A DNA stretch of 64,000 nt from Ga0077555 sp050187415 (GCA_050187415.1 JBFWXN010000020.1:1-64000), one strand, 5' to 3'; shown: positions 7,655-17,478, numbered from the stretch's first letter. Numbers and translations are program-made. The notes: generated by a model from the sequence alone, not told the origin.

Positions 7655-9784
7655 TCAGCGAACAAAGGCCGCCAGCAGGCGGATATAGTATGATTGATAG
7701 GCGATCGACGGCTCCGAAACTTCCCAGGAGTTGGCGGGCCAGCCTTCGTTGAACTGGAGATAGGACTTGGCGGGCGGTTGCCCCAGGGGTGGGCTGTATA
7801 TTTGTCCGCAGACCGCTGCAACCCTTGCACCAAGGCACCCGATGTAGGGGTTCCCGGCGCAACACGAATCGAGCTTGAAGGTTTCGTTGGGTCCCCCCAC
7901 TAGGTAGCCTGGTGGGGGGCCGGGCCTTCCACGAGCCACCTTTCCCCACCTGGTGTCTTTGGCGAACCATTGATGAAACATCGTGTTGGCAGACTGCGAC
8001 GCCCCCTCGCCCGCCATGTTCGTCAGGTACACGAGACCCAGAGGATTAGCGCCGTGGATGTAGTGCAGATAGTTCAACGCCGCACTCTTGGCGGCCCGAC
8101 GCAGGTCGTCATCCTGGGCAAATTTCGCGGCGAGTTGAAACTCCCGGGCCTGCATCGCCTTGGCCTTGTTGCTGCCCCACGTATAGTTCGCAATCGGTGC
8201 CCGGTAGGGATCGGAGCGGCGGACCGTCGTCGAAAACGCGCGTGCCATCCCGTCCAATCTGTTCAGGACCGGCACGCGGGCAGCCTGCCGGACAGCCTGC
8301 GGCAGCGCCTCGATAGTGGAAAACTTCAAGGCGGCATCCTGGCTGTCGACCTGCCACATCGACAATTTGTCAGTGCCCGTCAGTTCTGAATAATGCGCCT
8401 CGGCGTATTGTTTTAAGGCCGTATCTCCAGTGATCTCATACAAGTTGACCGCAGCTTCGATCTTGGCCAGCGCTTGATCCGATTTCCCGAACTCTTGCTG
8501 GCCGTGGGCCAGTCCGGCGGAGCCGGGTTGGCGAGCTTCGTCATTATTCCAGTACTGAACCGAGGGGTTCTCAACTGCCCACGTCCATGCGGCCCGAGCA
8601 CGCTGCGCCATGTCGTCTGCGTATTTCGTGAAATCGTCGCGCCCGAGCCCGCGGTATAGCTTGGCGGCATATGCAAAGGCGGCCGCGGCCATGAGCGATG
8701 CCGACGTTGTCGGTGGTCCAAAGTAGCTTGGCCCGCTTGCTGCCGATGGAGGCGAGCCGGATGCAAGAGCCTGAACGCATAGCACCGACCCATCCGGGTT
8801 CTGCATCCGGGCCATCCAGTCCAGGCTCCATTTGACCTCGTCCAGAATATCGGGGATGCCGTTCTTCGATTCAGGTATGCCTGCTTCGTCGTCGAACGCG
8901 GCGGGGTTTTCTTCGTAGGCCTGAAGCAGGACCAGGATCGCTCGCGCCGCCCAGTTCGTATATTTGTTGTAGTCGCCGGCATCAAACCAGCCTCCGCGGA
9001 GATCCCGCGGCGCCAATTGAGCCGGCTTGAACGATGCCTTCGCGCCCGGCCAAGGTTTCGCGAACGGGTCCTGACCGGGGCCCATATGGCTCGCGCCATC
9101 AGCCCACGGTGCTCCCGCATACGACGGCGCCTTCCTGGCCCCAGCCCGCTGATAGAAAAACATCTTCAGCGCGCGCTTGATAACATTATCGTATATATTA
9201 TCTCCGATACTGAATTCCGGCGATCGAATGCCATTCTCGGCGTCCACGACGACGTAGCGTCCCGGGCGCGTCACGGTCGAAAACTCGAACCACCAGGCGC
9301 GGTCGCCCGAAGCCTGATCCGTTCTCCCGTCATTCCATGGCAGAGCGGCGCCCGCCTTCACGACCTCGCCCGTCGCAACGTCGACCAACGCGAGTTCTCT
9401 GCTGGGGGTGAAGTGCGTGAAGGCGTCGTAACCGACCTGCGGGTCGCGGGCGATGGCTATTTTGATTGCGGACGGCGCATAGCCAAACTGGTCGACGACG
9501 ATGGCGGGGATCGGCCCATTCGGCCCGATTGCCAATCCAAACTTGAGGCTTAGAGGCGATTCTACCTGGACGGCAGCGCCCTGCGAGCCCGACCGGGCTG
9601 CCTCCTTGGCGCAAGCGCCTGTCCATCCGTCGGTGGATGCTGCAAATCCCACGATTGCCAGCCAGATGACAACGATCTTCTCGCACAGCCGGCGGATCGA
9701 TGATCGACGCAGCAGCTCAACCTGGTCACGTTGCCCTATTCGGACCGCCGCCTCCTGGTCGCCCGGCACTCCCGGAAGCATCAC
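7655..9784 (-). CDS. Glycoside hydrolase family 9 (endoglucanase-type) with N-terminal Ig-like domain
   Basis: GH9 enzymes hydrolyse beta-1,4-glucan-type backbones by inversion. The 709-residue protein has a membrane or signal segment at about 36-50 followed by an Ala-rich linker, so it is exported or anchored outside the cytoplasm. A CelD_N-type beta-sandwich starts near residue 95 (VVDQFGYAPSA) and the alpha/alpha-barrel runs from about 195 to the end. The catalytic base region GGWFDAGDYNKY is at 264-275, and the likely acid Glu (about 691) lies in NEGWPANSWEVSEPS. Its ATG overlaps the stop of the upstream acyltransferase gene by 4 bases, so the two are co-translated. In this context it may trim, release or re-shape the exported polymer. 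The precise start among the N-terminal residues is uncertain. Confidence 0.9.
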   Translation of the reverse strand: MMLPGVPGDQEAAVRIGQRDQVELLRRSSIRRLCEKIVVIWLAIVGFAASTDGWTGACAKEAARSGSQGAAVQVESPLSLKFGLAIGPNGPIPAIVVDQFGYAPSAIKIAIARDPQVGYDAFTHFTPSRELALVDVATGEVVKAGAALPWNDGRTDQASGDRAWWFEFSTVTRPGRYVVVDAENGIRSPEFSIGDNIYDNVIKRALKMFFYQRAGARKAPSYAGAPWADGASHMGPGQDPFAKPWPGAKASFKPAQLAPRDLRGGWFDAGDYNKYTNWAARAILVLLQAYEENPAAFDDEAGIPESKNGIPDILDEVKWSLDWMARMQNPDGSVLCVQALASGSPPSAASGPSYFGPPTTSASLMAAAAFAYAAKLYRGLGRDDFTKYADDMAQRARAAWTWAVENPSVQYWNNDEARQPGSAGLAHGQQEFGKSDQALAKIEAAVNLYEITGDTALKQYAEAHYSELTGTDKLSMWQVDSQDAALKFSTIEALPQAVRQAARVPVLNRLDGMARAFSTTVRRSDPYRAPIANYTWGSNKAKAMQAREFQLAAKFAQDDDLRRAAKSAALNYLHYIHGANPLGLVYLTNMAGEGASQSANTMFHQWFAKDTRWGKVARGRPGPPPGYLVGGPNETFKLDSCCAGNPYIGCLGARVAAVCGQIYSPPLGQPPAKSYLQFNEGWPANSWEVSEPSIAYQSYYIRLLAAFVR

Positions 9785-10908
9785 TGTTTAGGCACTCCCA
9801 ACACGTAGGTTTGATCGGATTGGCGCCCAATCGTCTTCGCCAGCAGCCAGCTTTGCGCCGGCCGCTCGAAATAGCGCCATACCACATACGTCAGGGGTAG
9901 GAAGAGCGCGATGAAGAGAATTCCGGCCCACGGCGTGTAGGCGGCTATTTTAGTGCCGAACAGGACTTGGGGTATGCCTGAGAAGCCGATGACCAGCGGC
10001 GTTTGCAGAAGATAGACGGAATAAGACGTGCCCCCGAGCAGCCAGGCGACGGTGTTGCCCCACGAGCGGTAACGCGTGCCGACGGCGACAACCAACAGCG
10101 CCGGCAGAGCAACAGCAACGATGGCGAAGTCGTAGAGCCCCTTGGCGCCTGCCAAGAGAGAAGCTGGAGCGCTCAGCGTCGCAAGAACGACAAGCAACGA
10201 CAATCCCAGCACCCAGGGCGAGAACGTGCCCGGTGCGCGAGGTCCTCCCCGCAACGCTCTATACAAAAGAACGCCCAGGAAGAAGGAGAACGCGACTCGC
10301 GGAAAACCGAAAACGAAGTTCGTCGTCCCCCAGCCGATATCCAGCGTGTTGTGCATTAGCCCGGTCAGTGCCAGGGCAATGCCACTCATGACGATCAACC
10401 CGATCAACACGCCTCTGCTCAACAGCGGCACCAACCATGCGTAGAGAAAATTGACGGCCAACTCGAAGAAAATCGACCACGCCGCACCATTCAGTGGAAA
10501 TAAAATTTGATTTGGACTCGTCGGACTCGGGAGCGAGAAACCATTGAACAGTACCGTTATTGCCAATCCCGGGCCATCGATAGTCCCGAGCTCCCGATGC
10601 CATCTCGGAAATTGAAAGATGAGCGCCAAAAGAGTCGAGAACGCTACAAGCGGCCATATGCGAGCCATGCGTATCGCAAAGAACCTGGCAAAGCCAAGTC
10701 CGGCCTGCAGCCTCTCCTCGTAGCTGTTGGCAATTACGAAGCCGCTCAACAGAAAAAAGAAATCAACGCATAAATAACCACTCGAAAGCAATGCGCCTCC
10801 GTCAGAAAACAAAAACCAAATATGGTAAAATAATATGACTAGAGCCGCCAGCCCCCGGCATAAATCCAAAGAACGTATGTGTTCAGTACTGCTTTGCACG
10901 CCCCACAC
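9781..10908 (-). CDS. Acyltransferase 3 (AT3) family membrane O-acyltransferase
   Basis: AT3 proteins move acyl groups, usually acetyl or succinyl, across the inner membrane onto extracytoplasmic sugars. The 375-residue sequence starts with the family signature SLDLCRGLAALVILFYHIWF, including the conserved R and H, and continues with about ten hydrophobic helices and a DFFFLLSGFV segment. The start is GTG at 10908. It is the first gene of a two-gene minus-strand operon and overlaps the GH9 gene by ATGA at 9781-9784. It probably decorates the polymer and is the third acyl-modifying enzyme here. Donor and acceptor are unknown. Confidence 0.9.
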   Translation of the reverse strand: MWGVQSSTEHIRSLDLCRGLAALVILFYHIWFLFSDGGALLSSGYLCVDFFFLLSGFVIANSYEERLQAGLGFARFFAIRMARIWPLVAFSTLLALIFQFPRWHRELGTIDGPGLAITVLFNGFSLPSPTSPNQILFPLNGAAWSIFFELAVNFLYAWLVPLLSRGVLIGLIVMSGIALALTGLMHNTLDIGWGTTNFVFGFPRVAFSFFLGVLLYRALRGGPRAPGTFSPWVLGLSLLVVLATLSAPASLLAGAKGLYDFAIVAVALPALLVVAVGTRYRSWGNTVAWLLGGTSYSVYLLQTPLVIGFSGIPQVLFGTKIAAYTPWAGILFIALFLPLTYVVWRYFERPAQSWLLAKTIGRQSDQTYVLGVPKQ

Positions 10909-11226
10909 GATCTATCGATGATTTAGTTTCAGAATATCGCGACCGTTGACGCGGTGCAAGACGATTGCGCCCCCTTAACCGGCGCCGACGCCCATAGCGG
11001 AAGACAGTGCCATCCGCGTGGCTACGTCCGCCGAGCCTACGACGGCCCGGGCGATGCCCTCGGATCGGTGGGTCACCGATGCACGGCAAGGGACCCGCCA
11101 TGCCGGCCCAGAGAGGTTCTGCGCTAGTGTTGCAGTCGAGCCACGGTCGCATCCGGAGAATCACCATATAGGAAAGCTGTCGCGTTGTGAGCAGTACGTA
11201 AGCGTATCTACCTCGGGAGATCCGAC
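10909..11226. promoter_or_regulatory. Divergent intergenic region between the acyltransferase and export lipoprotein genes
   Basis: These 318 bases separate a minus-strand operon (AT3-GH9) from the plus-strand Wza-like gene, so promoters for both are expected here. GGGAGA at about 11216-11221 is a credible ribosome binding site for the TTG at 11227. No gene, clear promoter hexamer or long dyad was recognised. Confidence 0.4.
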
Positions 11227-12438
11227 TTGCGAAACACTTCCGCGCTCGTGGCATGGCCGCTGGTTCTCTTGACACTGTCGGGCTGCACCAATCTGCCGGT
11301 TGGCGGACCCTCTCATCATGCCATCGAAGATCATGCGGTATCGACCCTGAGCCTGAGCCCACGGCATGTGCGTCAACGCTACGTTCTCGTCGACATTACG
11401 AGCGACATTATCGATCAAATTCCGGAGATCGGGCCGGGATCGTTCTTCTCCAGCTTCGGAAATCGCAATCGCGGCAGCTCCGTCATGAATCTCGGGCCTG
11501 GCGATAGCGTCCAGGTCACAATTTTCGAGTCGTCGGCCGGCGGACTGTTTGCTCCAGGTGAGAGCAGCCTGAGGCCCGGCAACTTCGTGACGCTGCCTTT
11601 GCAGACCGTGAGCCAAAGCGGAACGATTGCCGTTCCCTATGCCGGCAGCGTCCGAGTTGCAGGACAAACGAGCGAGCAGGCCGCAAAGCTGATCCAGAGC
11701 AAACTCTCCAATCGCGCCATCGAGCCGCAGGTCATCCTGACCGTTGGGGAGCAGGTCGCATCGTCGGTCACACTCGTTGGCCAGACTTCGAGTAAAGTAC
11801 CTCTGCGCGGGAACGAGCGCGTCTTGGATCTGATCGCGCGTGGTGGTGGAGCACGCGTGCCAGATCATGAGCTATTCGTCACGCTGGTTCGCAATGGGCA
11901 CAGTTCCACCGTCTATTTTCCGACGCTCGTCCGTTATCCGCGAGAAAACATTTTCGTCGCTCCCGGCGATATTCTCTACTTGTATAGAGAGCAGCAAAAA
12001 TTCCTCGCCTTTGGCGCCTTCGGCGTCAGCGGGCAGACGCAGGGTGTCACAGGCTACTTCACATTCGATGACCAGACGATCACGCTGGTCGAGGCGCTCG
12101 CCAAAGCCGGCGGTTTGGCGGACACGAGGGCCAATGCCGAAGTGTTCGTTTATCGTACGGAACCGCGAGAGGCGCTGGAGCGCATGGGCGTAGACGTGCA
12201 TAATTTCTGGGATGAAAGCGTACCGACGATCTACAGACTGAATGCGCGAGATCCGTCGGTGTTCTTTCTCGCACGGCGCTTCAAGATGCGCCACAAAGAC
12301 GCGCTCTATATCGCCAACTCGGACAGCGTCGAACTCGAGAAGTTCCTCTTCCATACCCAAGCGATCAGTTCGACGATCTCAGGGGTCGCTGGAGATATCG
12401 TCTCGACGCGAGATTCGATCCGAGCTCTCAGTCGCTAG
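11227..12438 (+). CDS. Polysaccharide export lipoprotein (Wza/OPX family)
   Basis: This outer-membrane polysaccharide export protein forms the exit channel for the polymer. The TTG start gives a lipoprotein signal with a lipobox ending in Cys20 (LLTLSGC). A Poly_export domain follows from about residue 88 (LGPGDSVQVTIFE), then SLBB-type beta-grasp units around 175-250 and 275-330 (VEALAKAGGLADTRANAEVFVYR). Length (403) is close to E. coli Wza. A terminator-like hairpin follows 24 bases after the stop, suggesting a single-gene unit. Its partner is the Wzc-like protein at 15166-17478. No C-terminal transmembrane helix of the Wza type is obvious, so its outer-membrane pore may differ. Confidence 0.92.
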   Translation: MRNTSALVAWPLVLLTLSGCTNLPVGGPSHHAIEDHAVSTLSLSPRHVRQRYVLVDITSDIIDQIPEIGPGSFFSSFGNRNRGSSVMNLGPGDSVQVTIFESSAGGLFAPGESSLRPGNFVTLPLQTVSQSGTIAVPYAGSVRVAGQTSEQAAKLIQSKLSNRAIEPQVILTVGEQVASSVTLVGQTSSKVPLRGNERVLDLIARGGGARVPDHELFVTLVRNGHSSTVYFPTLVRYPRENIFVAPGDILYLYREQQKFLAFGAFGVSGQTQGVTGYFTFDDQTITLVEALAKAGGLADTRANAEVFVYRTEPREALERMGVDVHNFWDESVPTIYRLNARDPSVFFLARRFKMRHKDALYIANSDSVELEKFLFHTQAISSTISGVAGDIVSTRDSIRALSR

Positions 12439-12855
12439 GTTGGGATCCAATCGGATTTTCTCCTAGCCCGATCGGCTCAACACGGCTGATCGGGCTAGAG
12501 ACATTGGCAGCCGGACAAAATCGACAGACCGTCGCGGAGTTGCGATCCTCGTGCGATGAATGTCTACGGTTTCGACCAGGCACGGGATCGGCGGCGCGGA
12601 CGGGCCGGACGACCAAAGCCGTGGATGAGTGCCGAACCCATCAACCTCCCGCAGATCAATTCATCTGCGCCCGTCGACAGCTCAAGCCATGTGCAGGTAG
12701 ATTGTGGCTCGCGTTCAAGCGCCCCATGCCGCACCCGCCGCTGCAACCACAATCTTGGTCGATGCATGTTGACGTCAACGAATGGCCGGCTGCTCTCGAT
12801 CTGTCGCGGGTGCACTGGCGAAAGCCAACTGGCGCAACTGACAGCGTGTTGAGCT
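12439..12855. other. Gene-free spacer between export and glycosyltransferase genes
   Basis: These 417 bases hold the hairpin described at 12463-12498 and no convincing coding sequence on either strand. Short open frames here have Arg/Ser/His-rich translations and no recognisable motif. A promoter for the GT2 gene at 12856 is likely but was not identified. Confidence 0.4.
12463..12498 (+). terminator. Terminator-like hairpin after the export lipoprotein gene
   Basis: CTAGCCCGATC at 12463-12473 is perfectly complementary to GATCGGGCTAG at 12488-12498, an 11-bp stem that continues inward with wobble pairs. It starts 24 bases after the stop at 12438. No T-run follows, so termination could be weak or Rho-assisted; RNA stabilisation is another possibility. 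Confidence 0.55.
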
Positions 12856-13821
12856 ATGCCCCGCCCGGACATTAGTATCGTCATTCCGACATTCAACCGA
12901 CTGGATCGCCTGAAGCGCGTTCTCGGCGCGGTCAGTCGGCAGGACTTTGCTGCTCGTTCTTACGAGGTCATCGTCGTCTCCGACGGATCGAGTGACGGCA
13001 CGAATGAGTACTTGGCTTCTCAGTCGGATCTGGCGCAACTGAAGCCGATGTATCAACCGAACCGGGGGCCGGCTGCCGCACGCAACAGCGGCATTACGGC
13101 AGCGCAGGGTGCGTTGATCGTCTTCATCGACGATGACGTTATTCCGATACCTACACTTTTGACAGAGCACGTCCAATCCCATCGCAACTCACCGCGCGAT
13201 ATTGCGGTCATCGGTCCCTTGCTGACTCCTGCTGAATTCAAGCTTTCCCCATGGGTCAACTGGGAGCAGGAGATGCTTGTGAAGCAGTATTCCGCCATGC
13301 AACGCGGCGATTGGAATGCAACACCGAGGCAGTTCTATACGGGCAACGCATCGATCCGGCGCGACGTCCTCCTTGCTGCGGGAGGCTTCGACGAGACTTT
13401 TCGGCGCGCAGAGGATGTGGAATTGGCTTACCGGCTTGCCGAGCGCGGTGTCGAGTTCGTGTTCAATGCGTCTGCGATCGGATGGCATTACGCCGAGCGG
13501 AGCTTCCGATCCTGGTCGGACGCCGCCTATGCCTACGGGCGAAATGATGCCGTCTTCGCCCGAGATCGCAATCAAGCGTGGCTTCTTTCGGTGATCCGGC
13601 AAGAGTTTTCGGCGCGGAGACTGCCGCTACGGCAGCTCATAAAATCTTGTCTGAACCGCCCGTTCGTATCCGCCGGGGCCCAGGCCGGTATGAGAGGCCT
13701 TGCAGGAATTGCAGGTCTGCTTGGGCTTTCGCCAATCGAAGTCGCTGCTTACAGCGGCATTTTCGGAATACGGTATTATCAGGGTTTTGTCGACGAGATC
13801 GGGGAAGTCGATTTTCTATAG
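12856..13821 (+). CDS. Family 2 glycosyltransferase (GT-A)
   Basis: The 321-residue GT2 enzyme starts with the family signature ISIVIPTFNRLDRLKRVL, has VVSDGSSDGTNEYL (first conserved Asp) near 40 and the metal-binding DxD in VFIDDDVIP near 92. The later FDETFRRAEDVELAYRL segment carries the GGFDE...ED motif near residue 190 that binds acceptor and catalytic base. It probably adds one sugar of the repeat unit in the cytoplasm. There is no strong transmembrane domain. It is transcribed alone towards the convergent wzy-wzc unit. Confidence 0.9.
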   Translation: MPRPDISIVIPTFNRLDRLKRVLGAVSRQDFAARSYEVIVVSDGSSDGTNEYLASQSDLAQLKPMYQPNRGPAAARNSGITAAQGALIVFIDDDVIPIPTLLTEHVQSHRNSPRDIAVIGPLLTPAEFKLSPWVNWEQEMLVKQYSAMQRGDWNATPRQFYTGNASIRRDVLLAAGGFDETFRRAEDVELAYRLAERGVEFVFNASAIGWHYAERSFRSWSDAAYAYGRNDAVFARDRNQAWLLSVIRQEFSARRLPLRQLIKSCLNRPFVSAGAQAGMRGLAGIAGLLGLSPIEVAAYSGIFGIRYYQGFVDEIGEVDFL

Positions 13822-13897
13822 CCCGACCGCTTCATCCCGCCGCCGAATGAACCTGAAAGCAGATCGCGCCCTTTTGGGATGCCGGCGGCTCTTGACC

Positions 13898-15169
13898 TCA
13901 GGCAAACGGCCGCACCAAGGAATGGGGGTAGCGATGGTGGCGGATTCGGGCCTGCAGCACGAAAGAGGGTTTGGGAAACGCGGCTTCGGAATGACACGCC
14001 GTCGCGGCGACAAGTACCAAGAAGACGATCCAAAGCGGATCAAACGGTACAAACCAGATTGTCTCGAGAAGGTTCATCAGCATTATGTAAATCAGGATCG
14101 AGAGGGTGAACAGTGCACGTTTCGGATCGCTCCTGCGAACGCGCTCGAGCCCGTATAGAGCAGCCACCAAGGCTGCCAAGAATATGAATAGCCCAAAATA
14201 CCCGTTCTCGAGGCGCATATCCAGGTATCCGCTGTGGCTCGACGGCATTTCCCGCACAAAACCCGGCGCCGATAGCGATGGACTAAAGGGTACAAACCAG
14301 AACGAGTGGAACCCCCATCCGAACCATGGCTTCTGGGCCGTCTGCGTCTGTATGAAATCCCAGATGAATACTCGGCCGGTAAACGTAGGATCCCCGTATA
14401 TCCGATACGAAAGGCGTTCGGCTAGACTGTGGATGACCATAGACGCCGACAAGAAGCTGACGGGTATGGCTGTCACGATGGCGGCGACCGACCATTTCGT
14501 CCTCGAACTCAAAACCGTGGCGGCAAGTGCAACGATGAAAGCGAGAACCAAGAAACCCAGGGACGTTTTCGATTTGCTTTCGACGATAAGCCAGATCGAC
14601 AGGCCGATGACGATCGACGGCAGGATATGGCGCCGTCCGGAGACCAGCAGGTAACTGGAGATCATTATTGCTATCGAAGCGCACATCCCCAAATACTGCT
14701 TGTGCAGCATATACCCCGAGTGACCAAGCACTTCATTTTCCCACGTCATCATGGGGGGCGTGGTCAACACAAAAATGCCGTTGATAAAAACCGCCACGGC
14801 GTAGCACCAAAAGATCCCGGCCAGATAATCTGCTTTGGTATTTCTCAGCGTGGCCGGCAGCATGACCATTACTGTGATCATTACCGCCAGAACCCACCTC
14901 GGGAAAGCATCGCCTGGGCTGAATGCCCAAGATATGCTCGCTCCGGCATAGAGCAAGAAACAGGCGAGCAGCACTACGGGCGGCTGATAAAGCCGCCTCA
15001 GATCAAGATCGTGCCGGCAGGCGACAGCCAGCACCAAAGTGAGCACGAACATCGCGGGCCACACGATTTGTGGCGACGCGAGGCCCGGCGCGACGTGGTC
15101 CGATACCGGCTGCAAGACCAGTACGTATAAAACAGCGAACAGCGGTATAGCTGCGAATAGCCGCCTCAT
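13898..15169 (-). CDS. O-antigen ligase / Wzy-type polysaccharide polymerase
   Basis: The 423-residue protein is an integral membrane protein with about ten to twelve hydrophobic helices and one larger periplasmic loop. The loop contains the Wzy_C hallmark GDPTFTGRVFIWDFIQ followed by KPWFGWGFHSFW, the Arg-containing segment shared by O-antigen ligases and polymerases. In this cluster it most likely polymerises repeat units in the periplasm. Its ATG overlaps the stop of the Wzc-like gene by 4 bases (15166-15169), so polymerase and chain-length regulator are translationally coupled. A lipid A ligase role cannot be excluded by sequence alone. Confidence 0.87.
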   Translation of the reverse strand: MRRLFAAIPLFAVLYVLVLQPVSDHVAPGLASPQIVWPAMFVLTLVLAVACRHDLDLRRLYQPPVVLLACFLLYAGASISWAFSPGDAFPRWVLAVMITVMVMLPATLRNTKADYLAGIFWCYAVAVFINGIFVLTTPPMMTWENEVLGHSGYMLHKQYLGMCASIAIMISSYLLVSGRRHILPSIVIGLSIWLIVESKSKTSLGFLVLAFIVALAATVLSSRTKWSVAAIVTAIPVSFLSASMVIHSLAERLSYRIYGDPTFTGRVFIWDFIQTQTAQKPWFGWGFHSFWFVPFSPSLSAPGFVREMPSSHSGYLDMRLENGYFGLFIFLAALVAALYGLERVRRSDPKRALFTLSILIYIMLMNLLETIWFVPFDPLWIVFLVLVAATACHSEAAFPKPSFVLQARIRHHRYPHSLVRPFA

Positions 15170-17478
15170 GCTGCACGGGAGCGTGTTTTCTCTGCTGCTT
15201 TCACAGCCTCGTCACCGGTCTTGATCGTGGATTTTGTGCTCTGCTTCTTGATTTGGCTGACTTTATCCTCGCGGAAGTAGGTTCGATACTTGCCACCCTT
15301 GTAGCTCTCGATGCTACGCAATGCCATCGGGTCGGCCTTATTCAGCACCACGCACAGAACACGCTCCCACAAATCCGGCACTTCGCTGAATGTCTCGAGA
15401 ACCAATCGCTGCGTGGTTTTTCCCCATTCGATGACAAAAACAAAGCCGTCACAATAGGGCGCCAGCATTCTGCAATCGGCCAGCAGCGAAATCGGGGGAG
15501 GCTCGATAACGACCAGGTCGTAGGATGCCCGTGCCTGGCGAAGCAATTCCTCCATATTGCTGGAGCCAAGAAGCTGTGCCGCGTTCGTTATGTCGTCCGA
15601 GGTGGGACAAGGCAGCACGTCAACCCCGGATCGCTCGCTCTTGAAGACAAAGTCTGCGAGGTTCTCAGGGCTATCCAAGGCCTCGCGCAGCCCGTGGTAC
15701 GCACTGGGGGCCATCAACCTCGTCAACGTCTGGCGATGGAAATCAGCGTCGATGAGCAAGGTGCGGGCACCCGCATCCTTGGACACCTGAGTTGCGAGAT
15801 TGGCCGCGAGCGTCGTCTTGCCTTCGTTCGCCAGCGACGCCACGACGCACACCACTTTAGCGTCGCCCTCGCGCTTGGCGACGCTGATGAGCGACCACAG
15901 CATTCGGACGGCCTCGGCAAAGCGCGAGTATGGCATGTCCAGACAATACTCGGCGAGCCGCGTATTTCGCTTGCCGACTCTGGGAACGATCAGAGGCATC
16001 AGACCGAGGGAGCGCTTCACCTGCCCAGCCGTCCTGAAGACGCCGACCGGCCAGTGCCACAAGAATGTCAGCACCACACCGAACAGAAGACCGATAAGTG
16101 AGCTTCCGCCCAGCACAATCAAACGCTTCTTGGACGATTCGGTTCGCGTGGGGACGGCAGCGTGAGTCAGAATTCGGGCATAGGGAAGCACAAGCAGATC
16201 GTTTTCCGGTCGATCGGCTTCCGATACGCTCTTGAGCATCGACGTATACAAATTGCGATACGTGTCCGCAGTGCCTTCCAATTCACGAAGCCGGGCTGTG
16301 TCCTCGACGGCGGCCGATGCCTTGCTCGTCGAATTTGGCAGTGCGGAGATCAATTCGTCATACCGCGATCTGGCAACCTCGAACTGGTCACCGAAAGAAC
16401 TGGCGATGCGTTTGCGCTCGGCCGTGATCGCCGCCGATATCTCCGCTTGCTGATCTCGGAGCTTGATTGCTGCAGCGTGGTTCTTGCCGACACGCCTTTC
16501 AAGCTCCGCAGCACTGGTTGCGATATCCATATACCGCTCGCGCAGCCTGACGATGAGATTGTTGTCCGGAATGTAGCTCGCCAGCGCTCCCGCGCTTCCC
16601 GCCTGCTGCACGCTCTCCCAGCGTGCTCGTGCGTCGAGCATGGCGATCCGCGCATTCGCGACGTGATTGGTGAGACTAGTCAGCTGGTCTGAAGGCAGCA
16701 CATGCGTATCGGAGGCGATCAGGTTGTTTGCCAGTTTGAACTTGAGGACCTGACTTTCTGCGTCGGCCGCCTTCGCCCGGAGCTCGGCCAAACGCTCGCT
16801 CATGACCTTGGTGGCCAACTGCGTCGTGCGCTGCTTTGATTGCAGGGTTGAAGCAATATAGCTTTCGGCAATCTCGTTGGCGATTTTAGCCGCCTTTTCC
16901 GGGGTCCTCGACTCGAAGGAGATATTCATCACCGACGGCTGACTTTCCCACCAGACTCGCATATTGCCGAGCACCGCTCCGAACACGGTGGCCTCGTCGC
17001 ACTTCTGCAATATCCGCTCCGGAGCGTTAAAGCCCGCGTAGGACTTCAGTTTCCGCAGGGACGATCTAACCTTAACCAGAAATCCGGTGGGAGCTTCCAC
17101 GGATTGCGCATTCTTGGCCGGACAGCCGAATTCAGGATCATTCAATAGGTCGAGTTTGCGAATGACGGGCAGAAGAACCATCTCCGACGTGACGACCTGG
17201 GTCTGGCTGTAGGCGTCGAGGCCCAAGTCGGGTCCATGGCTCACTCGTTGCGTCTGCAAATAGTTGTTGGCGCTTCTCTCGAGCATCAAGCCGACCCCGG
17301 CCTTGTAGGAGGGCGGCAAGTGCGTCAGCAAAGCTATGCCGCCGCCAAGACCGAGAATGACGGCGAGCAACCACAGGGGCCATCCCCGCAATGCGATGCC
17401 TCGGAGATCCGACATGTCTAACGGCGCGGCGGTGAAGGTTGGATTCCTGCGGCTTACCGCGATTTCCTGTTCACTCAT
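15166..17478 (-). CDS. Wzc-like polysaccharide copolymerase with bacterial tyrosine-kinase domain
   Basis: It controls polymer chain length and export, spanning the inner membrane with a cytoplasmic autokinase. Features in order are a first membrane helix near residue 35 within a Wzz domain, long helical coiled-coil periplasmic segments (about 190-400), a GNVR-like segment and second helix near 450-475, then the ATPase domain. Walker A is ANEGKTT (about 545) and the A' motif is TLLIDADFHR. The Walker B segment reads LVVIEPPP, where most members have Asp. The C-terminus has only a short tyrosine cluster (SYKGGKYRTYF). ATG at 17478 is preferred over the in-frame GTG at 17490. It is coupled to the polymerase downstream. 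Confidence 0.9.
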   Translation of the reverse strand: MSEQEIAVSRRNPTFTAAPLDMSDLRGIALRGWPLWLLAVILGLGGGIALLTHLPPSYKAGVGLMLERSANNYLQTQRVSHGPDLGLDAYSQTQVVTSEMVLLPVIRKLDLLNDPEFGCPAKNAQSVEAPTGFLVKVRSSLRKLKSYAGFNAPERILQKCDEATVFGAVLGNMRVWWESQPSVMNISFESRTPEKAAKIANEIAESYIASTLQSKQRTTQLATKVMSERLAELRAKAADAESQVLKFKLANNLIASDTHVLPSDQLTSLTNHVANARIAMLDARARWESVQQAGSAGALASYIPDNNLIVRLRERYMDIATSAAELERRVGKNHAAAIKLRDQQAEISAAITAERKRIASSFGDQFEVARSRYDELISALPNSTSKASAAVEDTARLRELEGTADTYRNLYTSMLKSVSEADRPENDLLVLPYARILTHAAVPTRTESSKKRLIVLGGSSLIGLLFGVVLTFLWHWPVGVFRTAGQVKRSLGLMPLIVPRVGKRNTRLAEYCLDMPYSRFAEAVRMLWSLISVAKREGDAKVVCVVASLANEGKTTLAANLATQVSKDAGARTLLIDADFHRQTLTRLMAPSAYHGLREALDSPENLADFVFKSERSGVDVLPCPTSDDITNAAQLLGSSNMEELLRQARASYDLVVIEPPPISLLADCRMLAPYCDGFVFVIEWGKTTQRLVLETFSEVPDLWERVLCVVLNKADPMALRSIESYKGGKYRTYFREDKVSQIKKQSTKSTIKTGDEAVKAAEKTRSRAA

